From Phycisphaerae bacterium (GTDB lineage Bacteria; Planctomycetota; Phycisphaerae; UBA1845; JAFGLZ01): DNA of 64,000 nt. Every line of letters begins with the position of its first letter. The first letter of the stretch is position 1. The stretch lies in NCBI GenBank assembly GCA_016927755.1, contig JAFGLZ010000125.1, positions 1 through 64,000 on the forward strand. Reading direction: 5' to 3'. The notes beneath the pieces were generated by a model. The model was not told where the DNA came from, did no database searches, and saw only the letters and a program-made list of their open reading frames with translations. The position numbers and the translations under genes are program-made. Below are positions 32,863 to 40,746 of the stretch, in pieces.

Positions 32863-33435
32863 ATGGAACGGACCCCCGAGCTCAAGATCGGCAGTCGCGT
32901 CCGCGAGTTCCGCGCCAAGGCCTCGCTGTCGCTTGACGCGCTAGCTCAAGCCAGCGGCGTCAGCAAGGCGATGCTCAGTCAGATCGAGCAGAACAAGGCC
33001 AACCCGACGGTCGCCGTCATGTACAAGATTGCCAATGGACTCCGGCTCGATCTGGGAGAACTGATGGGCCTGGATCGTCCGCGGCGGACCTTCGAGGTGA
33101 TCCGGGCCGAGGACCCGAACCAGGTCTTCATCTCAAATCGTCAGGTCACCGTCCGGACGCTCAGCCCCCTGGCTAGGGAGAAGGACGTCGAATTCTACGA
33201 GATTCGTCTCGCCCCGGGCGGAGAGATCGACTCCGCCCCTCATTTCCAGAACACCGAGGAGTACCTGACCGTCGCCCAGGGACGGGTCTTGCTTGCCTCC
33301 GACAAGGAGGAAGTCATGCTCAAGAAGGGGGATTCCGCGCACTACTCCGCGGACGTGCACCACCGCCTCGCCGCGATGGGCAAGAGCACCGCTCGCCTCT
33401 ATCTCGTCGTCAAGTATCGAGGGGAAGGTCTTTAG
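32863..33435 (+). CDS. XRE-family HTH regulator with C-terminal cupin
   Basis: 190 residues. HTH_3 domain (about 12-65) with SLDALAQASGVSKAMLSQIEQNKANPT, then a cupin sensor (about 115-185) with FQNTEEYLTVAQGRVLL and KKGDSAHYSADVHHRL. This architecture controls amino-acid and polyamine catabolism genes in other bacteria (PuuR/SutR-like). Divergence from tdh across a shared palindrome suggests it represses threonine degradation and its own gene. The ligand is unknown. Confidence 0.9.
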   Translation: MERTPELKIGSRVREFRAKASLSLDALAQASGVSKAMLSQIEQNKANPTVAVMYKIANGLRLDLGELMGLDRPRRTFEVIRAEDPNQVFISNRQVTVRTLSPLAREKDVEFYEIRLAPGGEIDSAPHFQNTEEYLTVAQGRVLLASDKEEVMLKKGDSAHYSADVHHRLAAMGKSTARLYLVVKYRGEGL

Positions 33436-33512
33436 CGGCCCGATCAGGCGAGACGGTGCGGGTTTGGTCTCGGACTGAAGGGAACGCGCGCGTTCTGTCA
33501 GCCTCTGTTGGG

Positions 33513-33752
33513 CTACTCCGCGGTTTCCGAAACGCCCCTAGTCCCGTGCTCGGACATGACGCGCTCGAAGTCCTCCTGCGAAAGCACCTCTGACTCGTCG
33601 ATCAGCATGATCGGGATGCCGTCACGGACTGGGTACCGCCGCCGTGTCGCGGGGTCCGTCGAATACAGCCAGTCTTCGACCTGCACGAGTGGGGCCTTGC
33701 TTTCGGGGCAGACCAGGATTTTTAGCAGCTCGGGGTCCAATGGTTCGCTCAT
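33513..33752 (-). CDS. Trm112-family zinc-ribbon-like protein
   Basis: 79 residues. DPELLKILVCPESKAPLV, the WLYS segment and RRRYPVRDGIPIMLIDE are the Trm112/YcaR signature. These small proteins activate methyltransferases in eukaryotes and archaea and are common beside lipid A genes in bacteria. Only one Cys (VCPES) remains, so the zinc site is absent, as in many bacterial members. The ATG at 33752 is chosen; upstream frame is not family-like. Confidence 0.85.
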   Translation of the reverse strand: MSEPLDPELLKILVCPESKAPLVQVEDWLYSTDPATRRRYPVRDGIPIMLIDESEVLSQEDFERVMSEHGTRGVSETAE

Positions 33753-33930
33753 CGTTCGGGTCCTCACGACTTCCGGCATCCATGCGAGCGGGCAGTAGGG
33801 CCTACCCGACAAGACGTCCTCAGTGCGCCGCGCCAACGTTCGTCACATAGTGTGGCAGGGAACCGCCCTCCGGTCAATCCGCCGCGCCAACGCTTTCGAT
33901 CGATCACTCGATTCCCTTGCCGCGCAGGCA

Positions 33931-33968
33931 AAGGCCCGCGTCTTCCGCTCGGAAGCGACGCGGGCCTT
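33931..33968. terminator. 12-bp perfect hairpin after the LPP20-like gene
   Basis: AAGGCCCGCGTC pairs exactly with GACGCGGGCCTT, with an internal TTCC-GCTC-GGAA hairpin. It lies 30 bases past the stop of the leftward lipoprotein gene. No U-tract follows on either strand. Confidence 0.55.
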
Positions 33969-33997
33969 GTGCGATTCGTCCACCTGTCGAGGCCCGC

Positions 33998-34573
33998 CTA
34001 CCGCCCTCGGATTGCCCCCTGCCCAGTGGCGGTCACGATCGTCTTCTTGTTGACCTGACGCATCGTGTTGTAGTCGAGCGCCTTGATGTTGTCGCCCTTG
34101 ATGTCCCGCGTGTGCAGCTCCTTGAGGTACGTGATGACCTGGCTCAGCCCCACCATGGCCTCCACCTCGCAGATGCCCGAGTCCGGCGGGAAGTCGATCC
34201 GCGTGACCCGCACGCCCCGGATATGGGCCACGGTGTCCGCCCGGATCACGTCCGACTCGGTGATGAAGTCCTTCACGTACGTCCGGCTGTCGATCCGCAG
34301 GCCTTTGATTTCCTCGGCCAGCTTTCGATACGCGTCCATCTCGGCCGCCCGGCGGGCCATCAGGGCGTCCGACGCCCGAACGCCCTTGGGGACCGGCGGC
34401 ATCCGCCCTGCCGGCGGCAACTGCTCGGGCTCGACGACCATCTCGGGCGGCTGCATCTGCGGCTCGGACTCGTGCACCTGCTCCTTCTGCTGGATTGATT
34501 TTACCTCGTCCTGACAGCCCGCTCCGATAATCAGGGCCATCCCCAACAACCCAAACCACATGACTCTTTTCAT
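33998..34573 (-). CDS. LPP20-like lipoprotein
   Basis: 191 residues. Signal peptide with lipobox LIIGAGC (Cys20), a Glu/Gln/Pro-rich linker, then a domain with ARRAAEMDAYRKLAEEIKGLRIDSRTYVKDF and VTRIDFPPDSGICEVEAMVGL, the helix-strand pattern of the LPP20/FlgT N-terminal-like family. Membrane-anchored, exported. It follows the giant HEAT-repeat gene after 105 bases in the same direction. Confidence 0.78.
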   Translation of the reverse strand: MKRVMWFGLLGMALIIGAGCQDEVKSIQQKEQVHESEPQMQPPEMVVEPEQLPPAGRMPPVPKGVRASDALMARRAAEMDAYRKLAEEIKGLRIDSRTYVKDFITESDVIRADTVAHIRGVRVTRIDFPPDSGICEVEAMVGLSQVITYLKELHTRDIKGDNIKALDYNTMRQVNKKTIVTATGQGAIRGR

Positions 34574-34678
34574 GAGAAGCTCTCCTTAGACGAAACGTAC
34601 GGTCTCTGTCGCACGCGTGCGCGCGACCCCTTGTCCAATAGACACGACTCGCACGTCAGAGGCTAGGCGATCCTTCGC

Positions 34679-37594
34679 CTATTTCTGCCGCTGCTCGAGT
34701 TTCAGCGGCTTGTTCTGCGGGTCCGTGATCCGCAGGCACATCTGCCAGTGTGAACCGCCGTTCAGAATCTTCAGCAGGATGCGGTTCACGCCTTTCTCCA
34801 ACCGCGTTTTGACCACGTCGGCGTCTACCGCGATTCCCCGGTCCACCTTGTTCGCGTGGATCTTCTTGCCGTTCAGCCAGCACACCACGTCGTCGTCGCT
34901 GCCCATCTTGAACAGCACGTTCTGTGCCTCCGGCGACGTGACCTCCGCGTAGCAGTACCCCGCGACATTGTCCGCCGAGGCGACCGTCTCGCGCAGGTTC
35001 ATTATGCCATCCGATGAGCCAATGTGAACCTTTTTCCAGACATACTCCGTGTCGCCCTCCTTCGCCTTGGCGGCCAGATCGACCTTGTCCTCCGGGAAGG
35101 CCTTCCCGTCGAACATCTTCTTGTCCGGGCTCGGGAACGGTCCGACGACCCACCAGTGGGTTACGAATCCCGCCTCTCGGGCGATGTCGATGTCGACGCC
35201 CCAGGCACGCAGCTTTTCCATCGCGCCCTTGGCATGGCCGGAGTTTGGCTTGATCGCCAAGGCTTTCTTTAAGGCGTCGATGCCGGCGGTCTTCTTGTCG
35301 TCCGGGAGCTTGGATGCGATGGCCATCATGGCCTCGGCTGCGTTGGCCTGGGCGCCGCCTCTGCTCAACATCGGCAAGATCGCCTCGAACGACGATGGAT
35401 CCGCCAGCTTCGCCAGCCGGTCCAGTGCCGGCTTGATCTCCTTGTCGCGAGTCGCCAGCTTGAGCGCCTGATGATAGATGCGTAGGGCCTCGGGGCGATT
35501 CGAGCCCTCCAGCTTCTCCGCGATCCGGATCATGCCCGCCACCGCCGGGCCCTTGGCCGGTCCCTTCGCACCCGCCTCCTCGAGGACACTCAAGGTCGAC
35601 GGATCGGCCATCCGACGCAGCCCTTCAACCGCCGCGCTGCGGATCTTCGCGTCCCTATCCTTATACGCTTCGAGCAGCAGCGGCTTGATCTTGGCGTTCG
35701 AGGCGAACCCGAGCACCTTCAACAGCGCTACCTTCTGCGGGACCGTCGCCTTGGCCACCGCCTCGATCATCGGCTCCGTCGCCGCGGCCTCCAACTTCAG
35801 CATCGCCTCCTCGGCCGCGTCGCGATCCTTGCCCGCCTCCTTGTCGACGCCCTTAAGCAATGTCGGGAGCGCCTCCGCCTGGCCGAGCTTGCCGAAGGCC
35901 TGGTACACCGCCACTCGGACGCCCTCCGGACGGTCTTTTGACAGCACCTTGCCCAGTGCCTCGACGCTCCCGGGTTCGCGCCGCTCGCTGACCGACTGAA
36001 TCAGCAGACAGCAGTACTCGTCGGAGATCCCGTTTTTGTTGACCTCGTCATACAGCCACGTCAGCCCGTTCGGCGCCGGCAGTCGGCCCAGCGCGAACAC
36101 CGCCGCCTGCCGCTCCGGCCCGTCCGCCTTCTGCAGGCTGGCCGCCAGCGCCGGCGCGGCGCTCGCCGTTCCGATCACGCCCAGGCATTTCAGCGCCGCG
36201 ATCCGGACCGCCTCGTCCGACGACTTCAGTGCCGCCACCGCCCCAGGCTCACCTGCCTTGTCCTTGCGGTAGGCCAGGACGTCGACCAGGGCCGCTCGGT
36301 TCGCCGCGGACAGCGACTTCGTCCTCGATAGCGGAGACTTCTTCTCCTGACCCGTCAGGACGGCCACGATTGCCGGAACCACCTCGGGCGACGCCATCTG
36401 CTCCAGCGCCGCGGCCACTGCCCCGCGAACGTCGTCGTGATCGGCGGTCCGCATCGTGTTCAGCAACGTTTCGAGCGCATCGGGTCGCGCAGCCTTGCCG
36501 ATGCCGTAGATCGCCGCGCACCGATCCTGAACCGTCGTCTTCCATCCGAGGGCCTCTGTGAAGACGACGCTGCCTGCAACGGGCCTGCCGCTCTCGATCA
36601 ACGTCTCGCCCAAACGCAGCCATGCGGCACGGGCCGCCGCCCGCTCCGGATCGGAACCCACCGTCAGCCGTGCCCGAAGGATGTCAACGGCCGTCGGATC
36701 CGAGATCTTGCTGATCGCGTCCATCGCGGCGATACGGACCGCCTCGTCCTCCTGCTTGAGCTGTTCAGTCAGCACGGGCACCGAGCGACGCTGCTTGTGC
36801 TCGGCAATGGCGTTGATCAGGCCCACGCGGAACTTGGGATCGGCCTTGCCCAGCGCCTCTTGGAGTGCGTCGAGTGCTGCATCCGTCGGATTGCGGCCAA
36901 GCGACCACCTCGCCATCTCGCGGATGTCCTGCGCCGACAGGGCCGTTACCAGCGACGGAACGACGTCCTCTTTGCCTACATAGCTCATGAGCCGGCAGAT
37001 GTACTCCCGCGTCTGCTTTGGCAGCGATGCGTTGCCGAGCTCCGCCGCCAGGACCTTACATACCGCCTGGCGGTCGTACTCACCACCGAGCCGGCCTGTC
37101 GGCGTCACGATCTGGTATAGTGACATCTTGGCGGCTTTGGCCATCGCCTTGTTGTCGCTGTCCGCCTCTTTCAGCAGAGCGGGGATGTTCTCGGCGCGAC
37201 CGACGTACTGCAGCAGCCGGACGACGCACAACTGACGGATCTCGGGCCGATCCGGCTTGCCGAGGTCCGCCATGAGGATCTTGCACAACGCTTGCCGATC
37301 CGCCTCGGGGCCCGATTCTCCGATCCCACCGGCGATGTCGTGCAGCGCGCCTCGAACGGCATTCACGACCTTCTCATCCTTGCTGCCAAGGGCCGCGATC
37401 AGCTTCTCCACGGGCTCCACGCCCATCTTGGCTAGCGCCTCCCTGGCCTTGTTCCGGGCGTTGTCGTCCGCGCCCGTGATCTGCTTCATCTGCTCGTCAA
37501 TCTCGGCCTGACCGGCGATCGCCGGTCCGACCAGCGTCAACGCCAACGCGCTGAATGCAACGACATGTGTCCATCTCGCTCTTCCGCGGGTCAT
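34679..37594 (-). CDS. large exported HEAT-repeat protein with C-terminal beta-sandwich
   Basis: 971 residues. Signal peptide ending PAIAGQAE, then roughly 20 HEAT/PBS-lyase-like helical repeats (for example KVVNAVRGALHDIAGG, EAVRIAAMDAISKISDP, DAKIRSAAVEGLRRMADP). The last 180 residues form a different domain with THWWVVGPFPSPDKKMFD and VLFKMGSDDDVVCWLNGKKIH, a PA14/glycan-binding-like pattern frequent in planctomycetal exported proteins. ATG 37594 has GGAG seven bases upstream; ATG 37612 is also in frame. Gfo/Idh/MocA lies 75 bases upstream, so they may be co-transcribed. A periplasmic scaffold is inferred. Confidence 0.82.
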   Translation of the reverse strand: MTRGRARWTHVVAFSALALTLVGPAIAGQAEIDEQMKQITGADDNARNKAREALAKMGVEPVEKLIAALGSKDEKVVNAVRGALHDIAGGIGESGPEADRQALCKILMADLGKPDRPEIRQLCVVRLLQYVGRAENIPALLKEADSDNKAMAKAAKMSLYQIVTPTGRLGGEYDRQAVCKVLAAELGNASLPKQTREYICRLMSYVGKEDVVPSLVTALSAQDIREMARWSLGRNPTDAALDALQEALGKADPKFRVGLINAIAEHKQRRSVPVLTEQLKQEDEAVRIAAMDAISKISDPTAVDILRARLTVGSDPERAAARAAWLRLGETLIESGRPVAGSVVFTEALGWKTTVQDRCAAIYGIGKAARPDALETLLNTMRTADHDDVRGAVAAALEQMASPEVVPAIVAVLTGQEKKSPLSRTKSLSAANRAALVDVLAYRKDKAGEPGAVAALKSSDEAVRIAALKCLGVIGTASAAPALAASLQKADGPERQAAVFALGRLPAPNGLTWLYDEVNKNGISDEYCCLLIQSVSERREPGSVEALGKVLSKDRPEGVRVAVYQAFGKLGQAEALPTLLKGVDKEAGKDRDAAEEAMLKLEAAATEPMIEAVAKATVPQKVALLKVLGFASNAKIKPLLLEAYKDRDAKIRSAAVEGLRRMADPSTLSVLEEAGAKGPAKGPAVAGMIRIAEKLEGSNRPEALRIYHQALKLATRDKEIKPALDRLAKLADPSSFEAILPMLSRGGAQANAAEAMMAIASKLPDDKKTAGIDALKKALAIKPNSGHAKGAMEKLRAWGVDIDIAREAGFVTHWWVVGPFPSPDKKMFDGKAFPEDKVDLAAKAKEGDTEYVWKKVHIGSSDGIMNLRETVASADNVAGYCYAEVTSPEAQNVLFKMGSDDDVVCWLNGKKIHANKVDRGIAVDADVVKTRLEKGVNRILLKILNGGSHWQMCLRITDPQNKPLKLEQRQK

Positions 37595-37669
37595 ATGAAT
37601 GCTCCACTTCATCTCTGAATCTGCTCCCTCGCTCCAGGTCTCGGTCCTTCTCACCTCGTCGGCTTCGAA

Positions 37670-38968
37670 CTAGAGGTGCCACGGCGCTCGCATGGGCTTG
37701 TCCACCCACCGTGCCGCCTCGTCGTCCCCGACGATCTGCTCCGTGTTCGGGTCCCACCGGATCGGGCGCCCCAATCTCATGCTGATGTTTCCGAGATGGC
37801 AGACCGTCACCGATCGGTGGCCGATCTCGACGTCGCAGATCGGCCGATGCCGCTGTTCGATGCAGTCCAGCCAATTGTTGTGATGGCTGTTGCTCTTGTA
37901 CAGGTGTACGTCCCCGGCGCCGAGCTTCTCTTTCAACAGGGACTTCGGATGCGCGTCGATGTCGTTGCGCGTGACCCATACCCACCCGTCGGTGCCCTGG
38001 AACGTTATGCCGAACCGCAGGGCGTGGCTTTGGCAGAGCAGCTTGACGCCGTTGGCGTACGTGTACGTAACGTTGAAGCTCGTCGGCGTGTCATAGAGCC
38101 CGTTGTCGGGGAAGCTCCCTTGCCCGTCGACGTGGATCGGCCCGGTCCCGTCCATCCCCAGGCCCCATTGGGCGATGTCGTTGTGGTGCGCTCCCCAGTC
38201 AGTCATCTTCCCGCCCGAGTAGTCATAGATCCACCGAAACTCGTAGTGGCACCGTCTCGGCGTGTACGGCTTGTACGGCGCCGGTCCGAGCCAGAAATCC
38301 CAGTCCAGCCCGTCCGGCGGGTCCGTCTCCGGCTCCCAGTCACACGTTGGCGCCCCGCCGATCCCCGTGATTACCGTATGGACTCGCCCGATCCGACCAC
38401 TCCGTACCAGTTCGCACGCGAAGCGGAACTTGTTGTCGGATCGCTGTTGGCTTCCCACCTGGAACACCCGCCCGTACCGACGGACCGCCTTGACCAGTTC
38501 CTTGCCTTCCCCGATCGTCAGGGTCAGGGGCTTTTCGCAGTAGATGTCCTTGCCGGCCCTGCACGCCTCCAGGCACACCAGCGTGTGCCAGTGGTCCGGT
38601 GTGGCGATCACCACCGCATCGATGTCGTTTCGGGCACACAACTCCCGGAAATCGTTGTAGGCCGCGATCGGGTTCTGCAGCTCGTAGGCCTCCTTGACCT
38701 GTTGGGCCTTGCCCTCGCGGACGCTACGGTCGACGTCGCAGACGGCCAGTACCTCGACCCGGCGGTTCTTCAGGAACCCGTTTAGGTGCCCGCCCCCCAT
38801 GTTCCGAACGCCAACAAACCCCAGTGTAACGCGACTGTTGGCCGGCGCTTTGCTGGCGTTGCCCAGGGCCGAGCCGGTCAGAACGTACGGTGCGGCAAAC
38901 CCGACCCCCGCCCCCGTGGCGGTGCGCGCCAGAAACCCCCTCCGCGTTAACCCACGTGGCTTGCTCAT
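37670..38968 (-). CDS. Tat-exported Gfo/Idh/MocA family oxidoreductase
   Basis: 432 residues. Twin-arginine signal LTRRGFLARTATGAG, then Rossmann VTLGFVGVRNMGGGH, the family motif CEKPLT (Lys-Pro in the active site) and DWGAHHNDIAQWGL in the C-terminal domain. These enzymes oxidise sugars or polyols with NAD(P), often with the cofactor bound before export. The ATG at 38968 has GGAGG nine bases upstream. The substrate is unknown; sulfated-glycan metabolism is a plausible context given the sulfatases elsewhere in the window. Confidence 0.9.
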   Translation of the reverse strand: MSKPRGLTRRGFLARTATGAGVGFAAPYVLTGSALGNASKAPANSRVTLGFVGVRNMGGGHLNGFLKNRRVEVLAVCDVDRSVREGKAQQVKEAYELQNPIAAYNDFRELCARNDIDAVVIATPDHWHTLVCLEACRAGKDIYCEKPLTLTIGEGKELVKAVRRYGRVFQVGSQQRSDNKFRFACELVRSGRIGRVHTVITGIGGAPTCDWEPETDPPDGLDWDFWLGPAPYKPYTPRRCHYEFRWIYDYSGGKMTDWGAHHNDIAQWGLGMDGTGPIHVDGQGSFPDNGLYDTPTSFNVTYTYANGVKLLCQSHALRFGITFQGTDGWVWVTRNDIDAHPKSLLKEKLGAGDVHLYKSNSHHNNWLDCIEQRHRPICDVEIGHRSVTVCHLGNISMRLGRPIRWDPNTEQIVGDDEAARWVDKPMRAPWHL

Positions 38969-39034
38969 TCCAATCAACCTCCGGTCTTCTTCAGCGGACG
39001 AAAACGGCTTCTCTACGGCGTGAATTAAGCCAGC

Positions 39035-39063
39035 ACTATCGTCCCGAATCCCCCGGGCGTCAA
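39035..39063 (-). promoter_or_regulatory. promoter of the Gfo/Idh/MocA gene
   Basis: Minus strand TTGACG (39058-39063), spacer 17, GATAGT (39035-39040). Confidence 0.5.
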
Positions 39064-39207
39064 GTCAGCTAGCAGGTCCTTGTATTCGGGGCCCAATTAT
39101 CTCGTTTCTTCTGCCGTCGGCTGTTGTCGGAGACGATCCTTAAATCTGCCTCGACCGAACTGCCCGCCGGTCGGACGACCATCGTTCCCGAGGAGCCGTA
39201 CCAATTG

Positions 39208-39220
39208 TTAAGCTACCTAA
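39208..39220. promoter_or_regulatory. possible second metal-repressor half-palindrome
   Basis: TTAAGCTACCTAA, an imperfect dyad with TTA/TAA ends resembling part of the DtxR box (TTAGGTTAG type). It lies just upstream of the stronger palindrome at 39227-39242. Confidence 0.3.
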
Positions 39221-39226
39221 ATAGTT

Positions 39227-39242
39227 GTTTGACATGCCAAAC
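39227..39242. promoter_or_regulatory. near-perfect 16-bp palindrome over the -35 box
   Basis: GTTTGACATGCCAAAC matches its reverse complement at 14 of 16 positions, with a CATG core. It covers the TTGACA of the iron-cluster promoter, the expected place for a repressor operator. Confidence 0.55.
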
Positions 39243-39258
39243 ACCAGCCGATTAGAAT
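39229..39258 (+). promoter_or_regulatory. promoter of the iron-transport cluster
   Basis: TTGACA (39229-39234), spacer 18, TAGAAT (39253-39258). Because the -10 covers an in-frame ATG at 39257, translation must start downstream; the GTG at 39299 is used instead. Confidence 0.65.
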
Positions 39259-39298
39259 GACAGGGACGTTATCTTGGACTGGCCCACGGAGCCCCGCG

Positions 39299-39736
39299 GT
39301 GGATCATTGGAAGGACTACGATGCCGCCGACGTCACGCACAGTGTGAGCCATCACCTTGCGGCCATTGCACAACTTCACCAGCGCCAAGGATATGCGCGG
39401 GCCGTCGACGTCGCCAGGCTCCTGGACATCACCCGAGGGAGCGTCTCGATCGCTCTCAAGTCTCTCAAGAGCAAGGGGTTGGTTACCGAGGACCGCAACC
39501 GCTTCCTCCTGCTGTCCGACGAGGGACATGAGATCGTCGAGCGGATTCAGCAGCGCCGCAGAATCGTCAGACGATTCTTCGAGGATGTCCTCGGCGTCGA
39601 CGACGAGCAGTCCGAGAGCGACGCCTGCAAGATCGAGCACCTCCTGAGCGACGAGGTCTGTCGTCGGCTCAAGGAGTTCCTCGACGGGCGGTCCAAACGA
39701 CAGGGAAAGAGCCGACGGCCCGTCTCGCGATCGTGA
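39299..39736 (+). CDS. DtxR/MntR-family metal-dependent repressor, two-domain form
   Basis: 145 residues from GTG 39299 (GGAG about seven bases upstream). Winged helix ARAVDVARLLDITRGSVSIALKSLKSKGLV, wing RFLLLSDEGHEIVERI, then a dimerisation domain with the metal motif SDACKIEHLLSDEV. By eye against DtxR, Cys110, Glu113 and His114 match the primary-site Cys102, Glu105 and His106. The Met10 position is His (His18/19), and the ancillary-site His79, Glu83 and His98 positions are Arg, Arg and Glu. There is no C-terminal SH3 domain. It probably represses the downstream fur-feoA-feoB genes. Confidence 0.85.
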   Translation: MDHWKDYDAADVTHSVSHHLAAIAQLHQRQGYARAVDVARLLDITRGSVSIALKSLKSKGLVTEDRNRFLLLSDEGHEIVERIQQRRRIVRRFFEDVLGVDDEQSESDACKIEHLLSDEVCRRLKEFLDGRSKRQGKSRRPVSRS

Positions 39737-39814
39737 CCGATCGCGGGAGGCGTCATCGGGGCGAGGGGGGCGGCCGCGACCGCACGCGAGCCGACACCCG
39801 CTGGAGAGCGAGTC

Positions 39815-40501
39815 TTGGACGTACACGAGCGGATTGCCGACGAGTTCCAGGCCGCCTTCACTCAGGACGGCTTCGGCCGCACCGAGGACCGGGCCAAGGT
39901 GCTCAGGGCCTTTCTGCGGCACGAGGATCACGTTAGCGCAGACGAATTGCACCACGAGCTCGGTGACGACGCCGCGATCTCTTGCGAGTTCGTCCGACAG
40001 ATCCTCGATCAGTTCGTCCACTATGGACTGGCCGTCCCCATCCGCGACGAGAACGGCCTAGCCCGCTACGAACACGTCCACATCGGACGCCACCACGACC
40101 ACATCATCTGCGTGAGTTGCGGTCGGATCGTCGAAGTGGACTGCCGCCTGGAAGACCGCGTCGCCGAGTTGAGCAAGAAGACGGGCTTTCAAGCCGTCCA
40201 CGCTCACCTTCAAATCCATGGGATCTGCCCCGACTGCGTGGCAGCGCGTCCCGCGCGGTTCAGCTTGGCCAAGGTGGCTTCAGGCGAGAAGGTGCGAGTC
40301 GTGGCGATCGGCGGCGGAACGGGAATGCAGCGGCGACTGATCAGCATGGGCCTGAGGATGGGTTCCGTCGTTCGCCGCTTGAACACGAACAGGTTCGGGC
40401 CGGTAGTCATCTCAATTGGTGGGACGCGACTGGCGCTCGGCCGCGGCATGGCCGATCGGGTGATCGTGGAGCAAGTCGACTCGGTCGGCGAGCGCGCGTG
40501 A
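39815..40501 (+). CDS. Fur-family regulator fused to a FeoA (SH3-like) domain
   Basis: 228 residues. Residues 1-145 are Fur: winged helix (DRAKVLRAFLRHEDHVSADELHHEL), HHDH (93-96), CVSC (99-102) and CPDC (138-141), so a structural zinc site is complete. Residues about 149-222 are a FeoA domain (LAKVASGEKVRVVAIGGG, RRLISMGLRMGSVVRRLN, GTRLALGRGMADRVIVE). The start is TTG at 39815 with GGAGAG about eight bases upstream. The fusion is in frame with no stop between the domains. It is followed after six bases by a separate feoA. A sensor linking iron status to FeoB is an inference. Confidence 0.85.
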   Translation: MDVHERIADEFQAAFTQDGFGRTEDRAKVLRAFLRHEDHVSADELHHELGDDAAISCEFVRQILDQFVHYGLAVPIRDENGLARYEHVHIGRHHDHIICVSCGRIVEVDCRLEDRVAELSKKTGFQAVHAHLQIHGICPDCVAARPARFSLAKVASGEKVRVVAIGGGTGMQRRLISMGLRMGSVVRRLNTNRFGPVVISIGGTRLALGRGMADRVIVEQVDSVGERA

Positions 40502-40507
40502 CGAGAG

Positions 40508-40741
40508 ATGCGGATGACAAAGACTCTGGCGGAGCTGGAAGAAGGACAGTCGGCGCGGATCACGAAGATCGGAGGCCAGGGGGCCATCCGTCAGCGGCTG
40601 CTCGACATGGGGATCATCCGAGGCACGCCGATCCATGTCGAGCGTCGGGCGCCCCTCGGCGATCCCATCGAGATCACGGTCAAGGGGTACTACCTGGCCA
40701 TCCGGCAGCAAGAGGCCCGGTTCATCGAGGTGGAAGTTTGA
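40508..40741 (+). CDS. feoA: ferrous iron transport protein A
   Basis: 77 residues, an SH3-like FeoA: LAELEEGQSARITKIGGQGAIRQRLLDMGI, GTPIHVERRAPLGDPIEITVKGYYLAIR, RFIEVEV, all classical. FeoA is a small cytoplasmic partner of FeoB. The ATG at 40508 or 40514 are both possible. It lies six bases after the Fur-FeoA stop and five bases before feoB. Confidence 0.93.
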   Translation: MRMTKTLAELEEGQSARITKIGGQGAIRQRLLDMGIIRGTPIHVERRAPLGDPIEITVKGYYLAIRQQEARFIEVEV

Positions 40742-40746
40742 CGCCC

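Larger units (their letters stand above)
38969..39298. other. divergent intergenic region, oxidoreductase / iron cluster
   Basis: 330 bases without a gene. It contains the leftward promoter at 39035-39063 and the rightward promoter and palindromes at 39208-39258. It is AT-richer than its surroundings near 39200-39260. Confidence 0.65.

Noticed and set aside
32848..32867. GTTC-N8-GAAC dyad at the XRE-cupin start codon
   Set aside because: It differs in sequence and spacing from the GAACGAGTCGTTC operator and overlaps the coding start; chance is likely.
34664..34681. TAGGCGA hairpin at the end of the large HEAT-repeat gene
   Set aside because: Only 7 bp, overlaps the stop codon, and lacks a U-tract; too weak to call a terminator.
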